Below, in pieces: positions 7,315 through 13,357 of a stretch of 19,571 bases of DNA. Both the position numbers and the translations under genes were made by a program. The stretch's first letter is position 1, and each line of letters starts with the position of its first letter. The stretch comes from Microcaldota archaeon. Lineage in GTDB: Archaea > Micrarchaeota > Micrarchaeia > Micrarchaeales > CABMGC01. The notes under the pieces were generated by a model. It saw nothing but the letters and a program-made list of their open reading frames with translations. It was not told where the DNA came from and did not search any database. The stretch spans positions 1-19,571 of the forward strand of contig JAKACG010000005.1 of assembly GCA_021821605.1 (NCBI GenBank), given 5' to 3'.

Positions 7315-9975
7315 ATGGTCGTTAAAAAAGAATTAAAAGAAAAACTAGAAAGGTTACTGAAAGATTATCAAAGCTATAGCGTAGATGAAAGAGAAGGTAT
7401 GAATGAAGATGATACTAGAGCTAAGTTTATTGATCCTTTACTTAAAGGTGTACTTGAATGGGATGAACACGATATTGACCGACAGAAGTCAATAGAATCT
7501 TTAACTCCAGAAGGACATATGAAACGTGCTGATTACTCTTATCCTAAAATACCGAAAATAATCGTTGAGGCGAAGAAACTTAATGTTCCTATTGATAATG
7601 GAGATTTTGACAATCAAGTAATAGACTATGCTTACAGCAAAGCAGTTAACTGGGCAGTTCTTACTAATTTCAAATCTTTTAGAGTGTGGTATGTTACTAG
7701 GAAAAAGAAGAACATGTTTTGCAGACTTAACATTGCTGAAGATAATATAGAACAAACTGTAGAAGAACTATTTTACTTCCTTAGAGAAAATATTTTTAAT
7801 GGAGTATTAGATAAAAAAGCGGAGGTAAGAGGGATTAAACTTCAAGAGATTGACATAACTGCTGACTTGACAGAGAGCCTGAATATATCTAGACAAAAGA
7901 TAAATAATTACTTAAAGAAGGAATATGAGAAAAAGTATAAAGAAGAAGAGAGAGAAGAATTAACACAGGGAATAATAAATAGACTAATTTTTATTAAGAA
8001 AGTCGAAGCGGAAAGTTTGGAAGAAAACAAACTTGAGCAGGTTGTAAGGAAGGAAAGGACTAATATATCTGATAAGGTTGTAGAGATTTTTACTTACTAT
8101 AGGAAAAAATATGACAGCGATGTATTTGGGTTGCCTGATGAGAAGGCAGAAGTTGAAAAGTTAAATATAGAAGATAAATTTACACTAGAACTTTTGAAAG
8201 CTATATCAAATCCTGTTGATAGTGAGAGGGCTTATAACTTTGCTGCTATGGATGTTGATGTTTTAGGAAGTATATACGAAAATTATTTGGCATATATACA
8301 AAGAGGCATAAAGCTTGTTGGAGGTAAAGAGAAACGGAAGGGACAGGGCATTTACTATACGCCACGATATATTGTGAATTTTATAACAAAGAATACTGTT
8401 GAAAAAATCCTAAATAATAAGGGCTTGAGTAAAGTCAAAGAAGTTAAAATTCTTGATCCAGCATGTGGTTCGGGGAGTTTTCTTGTAAGTGCAATAGAAA
8501 ATTTAGACCAATATTATAGAGTTCATTATAAAAACTGGGCGGAACTATCTAGAGATGAAAAATTAAAACTTATTAAAAACAATATTTTCGGCGTAGACCT
8601 AGATGAAAGAGCTGTGTCTATAGCGAAGTTGAATATATATTTACAGGTTTTAACGCAGAGAGGGCAAGCTGATATAAGAGCTCACCATACTTTATTACCA
8701 GAGTTAAAGGAAAACGTAAAGCTTGGGAACAGTCTGATTGTTGAGGAAAAAATAGCTGGAGAAGCGTTTGATTGGAGGAAAGAATTCAAGGATACAATGG
8801 GTGGTGGAGGGTTTGATGTAATTATAGGTAATCCACCATATGTAAGAGTTGATAGTTTAAAAGAGGAAGAAAAATCTTATTGGAAAGAGAAATTTGAGAC
8901 AGCGACTGGCAAATATGACATTTATTATTTATTTGTAGAACTTTCACTAGAATTATTGAAAGAGGAAGGTTTGTTTGGATTTATAATACCAAATAAATTC
9001 TGTGCAGCCAGCTCTGCGAAAGTGCTTAGAGATAAACTAATCAATAACACAAAAAGTTTAAGCATTGTAAGTGTAAGTAGCATGGGAGTTTTTAGAGATG
9101 CGGCGAATTATCCAGTTATTTTATTGTTTAGAAAGGGAAAAGGATTAAAGGAAATTGAAATTGGAAATGCGACAGATCAATTAATGTTGCTTGGAAATGG
9201 TTTTCAGAGATATTCTATTAATAAGAAAGATATGGATTTATTACCGCATAAAGTATTTCCAATAAATACAGGGCAGAAGGAAATTGATTTGGTAATTAGA
9301 CTTTTGAGAGAAAATGAGAAGTTTGGTAAGTATATAAATATTTCTGAAGGTCTAAGGATTCCGGAGAAATATGAACGGGATGATGAAAAAATTAAGATAT
9401 TGAAACAATTTCAATTTGAAAAATGGAGTGGGATTAGAAAGGCAGGAACTATATCTGAATCTAACCTCAAGAAAGTAATTAGTGAGAAATCAGACAGATA
9501 TATTAACCTCTTAAAAGATAAAATTGTGATTGCAGAAGATGCGTTAAGTATAACTGCCACATTAGATAACCAAAAGATGGTACCGCAAGGTGGAGTTTAT
9601 TTTGGAACGTTAATAAATGACGATGGCTCTTTGAAATATATTCTTGGTTTACTAAATTCTAAATTATTGTCATTTGTATACAAAGTATTGTTTGGTGGAA
9701 TGCATATGGGTGGTGGATACCTAAGGTATAGAACAGAGTTTCTAGATGAACTACCTATAAAAAAGATGGGTGGTAAACAATTGGAGGAGATGATAGGACT
9801 TGTAGAGAAGATACTATTACTGAATGAAAGGCTAAGTGAGGGGGGCGGTAAGAACACAGGGCAATACGCGAGGATTAAAGAACAGAATGGGATGGTGGAG
9901 AAGGAAATAAATGAACTTGTTTATAATATTTATGGAATTACAAAAGAAGAGCGTAAGATTATAGAAGATAGTTGA
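7315..9975 (+). CDS. Type IIG restriction-modification enzyme (nuclease, N6-adenine methylase and specificity in one chain)
   Basis: With the ATG start (886 residues; TTG 7279 would add 12), three parts can be seen. Residues about 20-130 form a PD-(D/E)XK nuclease: Asp73 in RADYSY, Glu85 and Lys87 in IIVEAKK, Gln101 and Tyr105 in QVIDYAYS. Residues about 300-570 are a gamma-type DNA methylase: YYTPRYIVNFI, motif I DPACGSG at 381-387, GVDLDERAVSIAKLNIY, and motif IV NPPY at 506-509, the mark of N6-adenine methylation. The C-terminal 300 residues, with repeated GLRIPE and RTEFLDELPIKK patterns, resemble TaqI-type target recognition. Such enzymes methylate host sites using S-adenosylmethionine and cut unmodified invading DNA. 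All key residues are intact. It is too short, and lacks the neighbours, to be a BREX PglX. The target site cannot be read from sequence. Confidence 0.9.
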   Translation: MVVKKELKEKLERLLKDYQSYSVDEREGMNEDDTRAKFIDPLLKGVLEWDEHDIDRQKSIESLTPEGHMKRADYSYPKIPKIIVEAKKLNVPIDNGDFDNQVIDYAYSKAVNWAVLTNFKSFRVWYVTRKKKNMFCRLNIAEDNIEQTVEELFYFLRENIFNGVLDKKAEVRGIKLQEIDITADLTESLNISRQKINNYLKKEYEKKYKEEEREELTQGIINRLIFIKKVEAESLEENKLEQVVRKERTNISDKVVEIFTYYRKKYDSDVFGLPDEKAEVEKLNIEDKFTLELLKAISNPVDSERAYNFAAMDVDVLGSIYENYLAYIQRGIKLVGGKEKRKGQGIYYTPRYIVNFITKNTVEKILNNKGLSKVKEVKILDPACGSGSFLVSAIENLDQYYRVHYKNWAELSRDEKLKLIKNNIFGVDLDERAVSIAKLNIYLQVLTQRGQADIRAHHTLLPELKENVKLGNSLIVEEKIAGEAFDWRKEFKDTMGGGGFDVIIGNPPYVRVDSLKEEEKSYWKEKFETATGKYDIYYLFVELSLELLKEEGLFGFIIPNKFCAASSAKVLRDKLINNTKSLSIVSVSSMGVFRDAANYPVILLFRKGKGLKEIEIGNATDQLMLLGNGFQRYSINKKDMDLLPHKVFPINTGQKEIDLVIRLLRENEKFGKYINISEGLRIPEKYERDDEKIKILKQFQFEKWSGIRKAGTISESNLKKVISEKSDRYINLLKDKIVIAEDALSITATLDNQKMVPQGGVYFGTLINDDGSLKYILGLLNSKLLSFVYKVLFGGMHMGGGYLRYRTEFLDELPIKKMGGKQLEEMIGLVEKILLLNERLSEGGGKNTGQYARIKEQNGMVEKEINELVYNIYGITKEERKIIEDS

Positions 9976-9976
9976 T

Positions 9977-10426
9977 TTGTTGCCAAAAAGTTTGAATGAA
10001 GTATTCGTAAAAAGGGCCGTTATTAGTTGGTTGAGTAGACAAGGGTATAGCAGAAATCTAAAAGAAAAGGATCTGCACGAACATGGAATTGATATAAAAG
10101 TTAGACATAATAATTACCCAAGATATTTTATTGTAGAAGTTAAAGGAGAACCAGATATTAGAAAAGTAAAAAATTATCATTCGAGAATGGAGGTCTATTT
10201 TATTTATGTGCTCGGACAAATAGTAACAAGAATGCAGTATAAAGCAAGTTATAAATATGCCATTGGATTACCAGAAAGTTATTCTGATAAAGTAATAAGA
10301 AGACTATCTCCTGTTTTGCTAAAAAAAATGAATCTTAGTGTTCTTTTAGTAAATAATAATGGTAAAGTAAGAGAAATCAATTGGAAGAGATTAAAAACGG
10401 AACAACGAGGTATGGCAGAACTGTAA
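9977..10426 (+). CDS. Small stand-alone PD-(D/E)XK endonuclease
   Basis: The TTG start lies one base after the stop of the restriction enzyme (TTG 9980 is equally possible), so the two are translated as a unit. The 149 residues show the whole restriction-endonuclease-like core: Glu8 in the first helix, Asp33 in HGIDIKV, Glu51 and Lys53 in FIVEVKGE, and a helix LGQIVTRM whose Gln fits the family. The rest is alpha/beta with a strand LSVLLVNNNGKV near the end. The length is that of a minimal nuclease such as a Holliday-junction resolvase or an Mrr-like domain without its DNA-binding part. It may nick or finish DNA cut by the restriction enzyme, or attack a different modified substrate. Function beyond nuclease is inference. 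Confidence 0.75.
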   Translation: MLPKSLNEVFVKRAVISWLSRQGYSRNLKEKDLHEHGIDIKVRHNNYPRYFIVEVKGEPDIRKVKNYHSRMEVYFIYVLGQIVTRMQYKASYKYAIGLPESYSDKVIRRLSPVLLKKMNLSVLLVNNNGKVREINWKRLKTEQRGMAEL

Positions 10427-10444
10427 ACCTTTTCGGAAAGGTTT
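10425..10444 (+). terminator. Hairpin overlapping the last stop codon of the operon
   Basis: AAACCTTT (10425-10432) and AAAGGTTT (10437-10444) form a perfect 8-bp stem closed by a TCGG tetraloop, beginning inside the TAA stop at 10424-10426. The position at the operon end suggests an RNA 3'-end or protective hairpin. The usual archaeal U-tract is absent. Confidence 0.5.
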
Positions 10445-10502
10445 AATCGAAAACGCCAGTGTGCGATTACAGCTAGAACTGCACCGTATCTGTTTATATT
10501 TC

Positions 10503-10548
10503 TAAATGCGCTATAATCTGTGTGCGAAGACACAGATGTTCGCATTTA
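10503..10548. repeat. Nested inverted repeat near the right end of island A
   Basis: Outer arms TAAATGCG (10503-10510) and CGCATTTA (10541-10548) enclose inner arms TCTGTGT (10517-10523) and ACACAGA (10530-10536) around loop GCGAAG. Every arm is perfect. The loop side carries TGTGCGA, a heptamer found near both island ends, so this is probably part of the recombination control region. Part of it (TGCGAAGACA, 10523-10532) recurs at 11468-11477, near the right end of island B. Confidence 0.6.
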
Positions 10549-10618
10549 ACTAAAATAAAATCTACGGTGAACTAAATGGCTAGAAATGTAGACGAAAAAG
10601 CTAGGGGACTCACACCAG

Positions 10619-10663
10619 TTCGCAACGGAAAGATCACGTGTGCGAATCCCGCCAAGTCCATAA
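10619..10663 (+). repeat. attR of island A with a degenerate intronless tRNA-Ala 3' half
   Basis: Positions 10643-10663 repeat the tRNA 3' end perfectly (21 bp). Upstream similarity continues in decayed form: 10619-10642 aligns with the spliced tRNA from anticodon loop position 32 onward (TTCGCAACGGAAAG against TTTGCAAGCGGAAG), about 18 of 25 columns identical with two single-base gaps. The similarity skips the intron. It is not a functional tRNA, as there is no 5' half. Confidence 0.75.
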
Positions 10664-10685
10664 AACTTCTTGGGAAGAAGTTTTA
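10661..10685. repeat. Perfect 11-bp hairpin beside the att core
   Basis: TAAAACTTCTT (10661-10671) pairs with AAGAAGTTTTA (10675-10685) around GGG. The same element follows the third att copy (11559-11583), where one G-to-A change breaks a pair. It probably represents the original sequence downstream of the tRNA, perhaps its 3'-end processing or termination signal. Confidence 0.5.
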
Positions 10686-10789
10686 TCAAGAAGCTGAGGG
10701 AAAATCTTCTGCGACAAACCAGCAAGTCCATCCTGTTTCTACAAAGTCTACATCATTTGAAGTGGGCTGTAAGCTTTACCAAATACAAA

Positions 10790-10832
10790 GATATTTATAT
10801 CTATATAAGAATATATATAGGAATATATATAG
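10790..10832 (+). promoter_or_regulatory. VapBC promoter with palindrome and tandem repeat
   Basis: GATATTTATATC (10790-10801) is nearly self-complementary and contains a TATA-like core. It is followed by two exact head-to-tail copies of GAATATATATAG (10809-10820, 10821-10832) ending just before the VapB start. VapB antitoxins usually bind repeats over their own promoter, so these are natural operator candidates. Confidence 0.5.
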
Positions 10833-10841
10833 GTGTTAGAG

Positions 10842-11072
10842 GTGTCTAGAGTAATAGTAGTATCCGAAACTGTATATACTGAATTGCAAAAAATAAAAAA
10901 GAAGGAGTCTTTCTCTAAAGCAATAGAGGCGTTGATAAAAGGCAAAACACAAAAAGGAGATATAGCGCAGCTCGAAAGCTTTTTTGGCATATTGAATAAA
11001 AAAGATGCTTCATCATGGAAGACAGAAGTCAGTAGTAGTAGGCGTACTTTTGGTAAGGCTAGATTATCGTGA
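10842..11072 (+). CDS. VapB-type antitoxin
   Basis: GTG at 10842 is preferred over GTG 10833 because AGGTG (10831-10835) lies 6 bases before it, matching other starts in the window; this gives 76 residues. The N-terminus SRVIVVSETVYTELQKIKKK, followed by SFSKAIEALI, is the short strand plus two-helix pattern of archaeal VapB antitoxins, which dimerise on DNA through the strand. The C-terminal half (KGDIAQLESFFGILNKKD, then a basic Ser-rich tail) would be the segment that threads into the toxin and blocks its active site. The stop at 11070-11072 is only 4 bases before the likely toxin start, so expression is coupled. Family assignment rests on pattern and on the PIN toxin following it. Confidence 0.75.
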   Translation: MSRVIVVSETVYTELQKIKKKESFSKAIEALIKGKTQKGDIAQLESFFGILNKKDASSWKTEVSSSRRTFGKARLS

Positions 11073-11076
11073 TTAT

Positions 11077-11463
11077 TTGGTAATTTTTGATACAAATCTG
11101 CTAATAGATGCGCTCAGTGGGGAGCAGAAAGCGACAGATGCAATAGAATCTTACAAAGGCAAAGAAAGCGCAGGTATCACAATATTGAGCAAATATGAAC
11201 TACTTAGGGGCAAGAAATTCTTAGAACAACACACGCTGGATAGACTGTTTGATAACCTTAATTTATATGGGCTTGGCAATGATGAGGTAGAAATAAGTGC
11301 AGAGATATACAAGGCTCTTAAAACTAAGGGCAGGCTAATAGATGAATTTGATGTTCTAATTGCCGGCATAACAATAGCAAATAACGAAAAACTAGTCACA
11401 AATGACAAAGATTTCAAAGAGATTAAAAAGTTGGGATACAATAATTTTGTAGTTATAGAATGA
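11077..11463 (+). CDS. VapC toxin, PIN-domain ribonuclease
   Basis: The TTG at 11077 gives a 128-residue protein starting MVIFDTNLLID, the usual VapC N-terminus; the ATG at 11005 in the same frame would add 24 residues overlapping the antitoxin. All four PIN acidic sites are visible: Asp in IFDTNLLID, Glu in KYELLRG, Asp in DEFDVLIAG and Asp in TNDKDF. PIN toxins use bound magnesium to cut RNA, commonly tRNA or rRNA, and are silenced by the cognate VapB. Here the pair sits alone between two att copies, so loss of this segment would release the toxin: a classic way of stabilising an island. The RNA target cannot be predicted. Confidence 0.88.
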   Translation: MVIFDTNLLIDALSGEQKATDAIESYKGKESAGITILSKYELLRGKKFLEQHTLDRLFDNLNLYGLGNDEVEISAEIYKALKTKGRLIDEFDVLIAGITIANNEKLVTNDKDFKEIKKLGYNNFVVIE

Positions 11464-11547
11464 GATATGCGAAGACAGAAATGAGTATGCATATATTTTC
11501 ATGTATATAAATATACGGTAAGTTCGTATCACTTCGCGTGGGCTTAA

Positions 11548-11592
11548 CGCCAAGTCCATAAAACTTCTTGGGAAGAAATTTTATCAAGAAGC
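11548..11592 (+). repeat. Third att copy, right boundary of island B
   Basis: The first 14 bases (CGCCAAGTCCATAA) match the tRNA 3' end. All 45 bases match 10650-10694 except one G-to-A change at 11578. Upstream (11524-11547) only scattered tRNA-like identity remains. This probably marks the return to the original chromosome. Confidence 0.75.
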
Positions 11593-11897
11593 CGTGAGCA
11601 ACTTTCGCAATAACTTATCCTGCTAGGTTAGTAGGTTCAGATTTCTCCAGAAACTGAACCGTGCTTGCTCATATAACTTGCTTGGGAAAAGCTACTGTTC
11701 AGAAAGCTGGAATTGTTTATGTTTGTTTTGGTGTTTTGAAGGTGCTAGGATGAAGTTAGAAAAAGACGACAAACTCGGCAAAGGCAGTTACGGCTTAACC
11801 TCGCCACTTTGAGTTACCTTTATATGTAACTGAGTTTGACATACTAACCCCTCTATTAATTACAAAAATTAATAAACTTAATGCATATATTATAATC
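11593..11897. other. Non-coding stretch downstream of the islands
   Basis: About 300 bases without a recognisable gene. It contains a nested inverted repeat: TGAGCAA (11595-11601) with TTGCTCA (11665-11671), enclosing GGTTCAG (11634-11640) with CTGAACC (11654-11660). It also has a degraded echo of the att hairpin (AACTTGCTTGGGAAAAGC near 11675), a 20-codon ORF at 11750, and AGTTAC/GTAACT (11812-11817, 11826-11831) flanking a TATA-like TTTATAT. It may hold a structured RNA or eroded element DNA. Confidence 0.45.
11750..11812 (+). CDS. Possible 20-residue peptide
   Basis: ATG at 11750 follows a well-placed AGGTG (11740-11744, 5-base spacing), the same leader seen at other starts in this window. 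It encodes 20 residues, MKLEKDDKLGKGSYGLTSPL, then TGA. The GKGSYG stretch is kinase-like by chance or a remnant of a larger gene. It could be a real small peptide, a leader ORF, or a truncated gene; evidence is limited to the leader. Confidence 0.25.
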   Translation: MKLEKDDKLGKGSYGLTSPL

Positions 11898-12428
11898 ATG
11901 AACCTAATAATAATATACGGTCCTCCTGCTGTAGGAAAGCTTACCGTTGCAAATGAACTTTCAAAGTTAACTTCTTATAAAGTACTACATAATCATTTAG
12001 TCATAGACCTTATCAATTCGATATTTGATAGAAACGATAAGATGTTCTGGGAACTTATAGACTCATACAGGTTGGATCTTGTAGAAAAAGCGGCAGTTAA
12101 AAAAATAAATGGTTTAATATTAACTACAGTAAATATTAAAAATCAAGATGATTTATTTATTAAAAATCTAATCAAAATAAATGAAAAAAATTCAGGGAAA
12201 ACTTATTTTATACAGTTAACATGTGACATAAACGAAATAAAAAAGAGATTAGGGGCAAAGTCAAGAAATAAATATGGTAAATTAACAAATGTTAAAGTGT
12301 TTGAAGAGTTTATATCAAAAAATGAGGTACTCGAATCGATTCCTTTCGTAGAATCATTGAAAATAAACAATACATCTATTTCTCCAGAAGAAACTGCAAC
12401 TATTATTAAAAAACATTATGGTTTTTGA
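11898..12428 (+). CDS. Small P-loop kinase-like protein
   Basis: The 176-residue protein opens with strand LIIIYG and Walker A loop GPPAVGKLT (residues 8-16). The usual Ser/Thr directly after the Lys is shifted, giving GKLT, a pattern also known in a family of small adenylate/shikimate-kinase-like ATPases. The next motif LHNHLVIDLI (about 30-40) fits that family's acceptor-side region. A second strand LILTTVNI and a basic lid-like KKRLGAKSRNKYGK (about 112-126) complete a nucleotide/metabolite kinase fold. It likely transfers phosphate from ATP to a small molecule, but the substrate is unknown. There is no clear ribosome site, so it may be leaderless. Its stop lies 2 bases from the convergent gene's stop. 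Confidence 0.75.
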   Translation: MNLIIIYGPPAVGKLTVANELSKLTSYKVLHNHLVIDLINSIFDRNDKMFWELIDSYRLDLVEKAAVKKINGLILTTVNIKNQDDLFIKNLIKINEKNSGKTYFIQLTCDINEIKKRLGAKSRNKYGKLTNVKVFEEFISKNEVLESIPFVESLKINNTSISPEETATIIKKHYGF

Positions 12429-12430
12429 GA

Positions 12431-13246
12431 TTAGCTATATCTCCTTATCATGTCTATTATACTTTTATGTAGCTTTCCATTGGACATAACTGCGCCATTG
12501 ATTTTTTTATCGTATCTTTGATCGTTTCCGTCAAGGTCGGTTACCGTTCCTCCGGCTTCAGATACTATTACCTTAAGTGCTGCACTGTCATAAGAGAATC
12601 TTGCTGGATGTATAGATGCCGCAAGTTCTCCAGACGCCACCATTGCTCCCATATAAACTATTGAACCAAGCATAAGAACCGCTGCGCCTGCTTCTATAAG
12701 CTTGCTGTGTAGTTTTGAAAGCGAATACTGTGCTCCATTCCAGTAGGAAAGACCTATAACCGCACCTTTAAGCTCATTATCATTAGATACTGATATTTTT
12801 TCTGAGTTTAAGTATGATTCATTGCCTAGTATTGCTCTATATGTTCTATCCATAAATGGATCACGAACTACACCTAAAATAGGAACGCCTTCTTTAGTTA
12901 AGGATATTGAAAATGCACATGTAGGAACTCCATGTGAAAAGACTATTGTTCCATCTATTGGGTCGCATATCCATCTATACTTACTTTTATTTTTCAAGTA
13001 ACTTCCTTCCTCTGCCATTATGTCATGCGTAGGAAACTCTTTTCTAATCGCCTCTATTAACATTGTATTTATTTTTACGTCGCTTTCCGTTATAGGTGAG
13101 CCATCAGATTTTCGTTTTGCTTTCATTCCTATTTTTATGTCCTTTTTTATTTCATTGCCTGCTGTTACTGCAAAGGCTGTGGCAAAACCCATCATGTGTT
13201 CAAGATCTTTATTTAATACTTTAAAATAGCTTTTATTATTTGTCAA
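12431..13246 (-). CDS. Inositol-monophosphatase-family phosphatase
   Basis: The 271-residue protein has the metal-binding motifs of the lithium-sensitive phosphatase family: AEEGS (about 79-83), WICDPIDGT (about 92-100) and SYDSAALKVIVSEAGG near 219-234, whose Asp completes the site. The stretch FSHGVPTCAFSISL after the second motif is also typical. Members hydrolyse inositol-1-phosphate, histidinol phosphate, fructose-1,6-bisphosphate or PAP; the sequence alone does not pick one. In archaea, roles in lipid headgroup or compatible-solute synthesis are common. The start is a TTG at 13246-13244, supported by AAAGGT on the minus strand (13258-13253) 6 bases upstream. It diverges from the MFS gene with about 110 bases between. 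Confidence 0.88.
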   Translation of the reverse strand: MTNNKSYFKVLNKDLEHMMGFATAFAVTAGNEIKKDIKIGMKAKRKSDGSPITESDVKINTMLIEAIRKEFPTHDIMAEEGSYLKNKSKYRWICDPIDGTIVFSHGVPTCAFSISLTKEGVPILGVVRDPFMDRTYRAILGNESYLNSEKISVSNDNELKGAVIGLSYWNGAQYSLSKLHSKLIEAGAAVLMLGSIVYMGAMVASGELAASIHPARFSYDSAALKVIVSEAGGTVTDLDGNDQRYDKKINGAVMSNGKLHKSIIDMIRRYS

Positions 13247-13314
13247 AATATTACCTTTAGATAAATATATTTAATATTTTCAGATATTTAAACGCTATCA
13301 GAATTTACTACGCG

Positions 13315-13350
13315 TTTATAAATATTACCGAAGAAGAATATTCATCTTCG
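13315..13350 (+). promoter_or_regulatory. TATA box and 22-bp palindromic operator of the MFS gene
   Basis: TTTATAAATA (13315-13324) lies at the right distance for transcription starting near 13345. Overlapping that start, 13329-13350 is a near-perfect palindrome: CGAAGA, one unpaired base, GAATATTC, one unpaired base, TCTTCG (20 of 22 symmetric). A site covering the transcription start is a classic repressor target. The ATG at 13358 follows closely with no ribosome site, so the message is nearly leaderless. Confidence 0.6.
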
Positions 13351-13357
13351 TGTATAA

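Larger units (their letters stand above)
3848..10663 (+). mobile_element. Island A: integrated element in tRNA-Ala carrying a restriction/nuclease operon
   Basis: About 6.8 kb is bounded by perfect 21-bp copies of the tRNA-Ala 3' end. Next to the tRNA lies a tyrosine integrase reading away from it, then a non-coding control region, then a four-gene operon of an unknown protein, a probable nuclease, a type IIG restriction-modification enzyme and a small nuclease. Short repeats (TGTGCGA at 3934, 10460, 10521, 10639; ACGCCAGTGTGC at 3884 and 10453) cluster at both ends like integrase arm sites. No replication, conjugation or capsid gene is visible, so it is an integrative defence island rather than a virus. 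The integrase zone is clearly more GC-rich than the AT-rich operon, suggesting a mosaic origin. The integrase has an in-frame stop, so mobility now probably depends on readthrough or another integrase. Confidence 0.85.
10643..11561 (+). mobile_element. Island B: small VapBC-bearing insertion in tandem with island A
   Basis: About 0.9 kb lies between the island A attR and a third copy of the tRNA end at 11548. The two flanks share 45 bp (10650-10694 and 11548-11592, one mismatch), more than they share with the tRNA itself. It has no integrase and only a toxin-antitoxin pair. A 10-mer (TGCGAAGACA at 11468) matches the right end of island A (10523), hinting that the two elements are related and that B is a reduced relative or satellite using another integrase. 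Confidence 0.6.

Noticed and set aside
7315..9975. Interpreting the methylase as BREX PglX or as a type I HsdM
   Set aside because: It carries its own N-terminal nuclease and C-terminal recognition region, lacks BREX or HsdR/HsdS neighbours, and has type IIG length.
3848..10663. Reading island A as a provirus or SSV-type element
   Set aside because: No capsid, packaging or replication genes are visible, and the integrase gene is not split by the att site as in SSV-type elements.
10546..10731. Minus-strand frame containing GGIRTRDLSVAN
   Set aside because: The same type of antisense-tRNA artefact; it arises from the degenerate tRNA copy at attR and supports that reading, not a gene.
10576..10839. 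Plus-strand 87-codon frame spanning attR
   Set aside because: It crosses the recombination core, the hairpin and the VapBC promoter repeats, and its C-terminus is translated AT-repeat; no ribosome site.
11005..11463. Longer VapC start at ATG 11005
   Set aside because: It adds 24 basic residues overlapping the antitoxin and not expected in PIN toxins; the start giving MVIFDTN fits the family better, though TTG is a weak codon.
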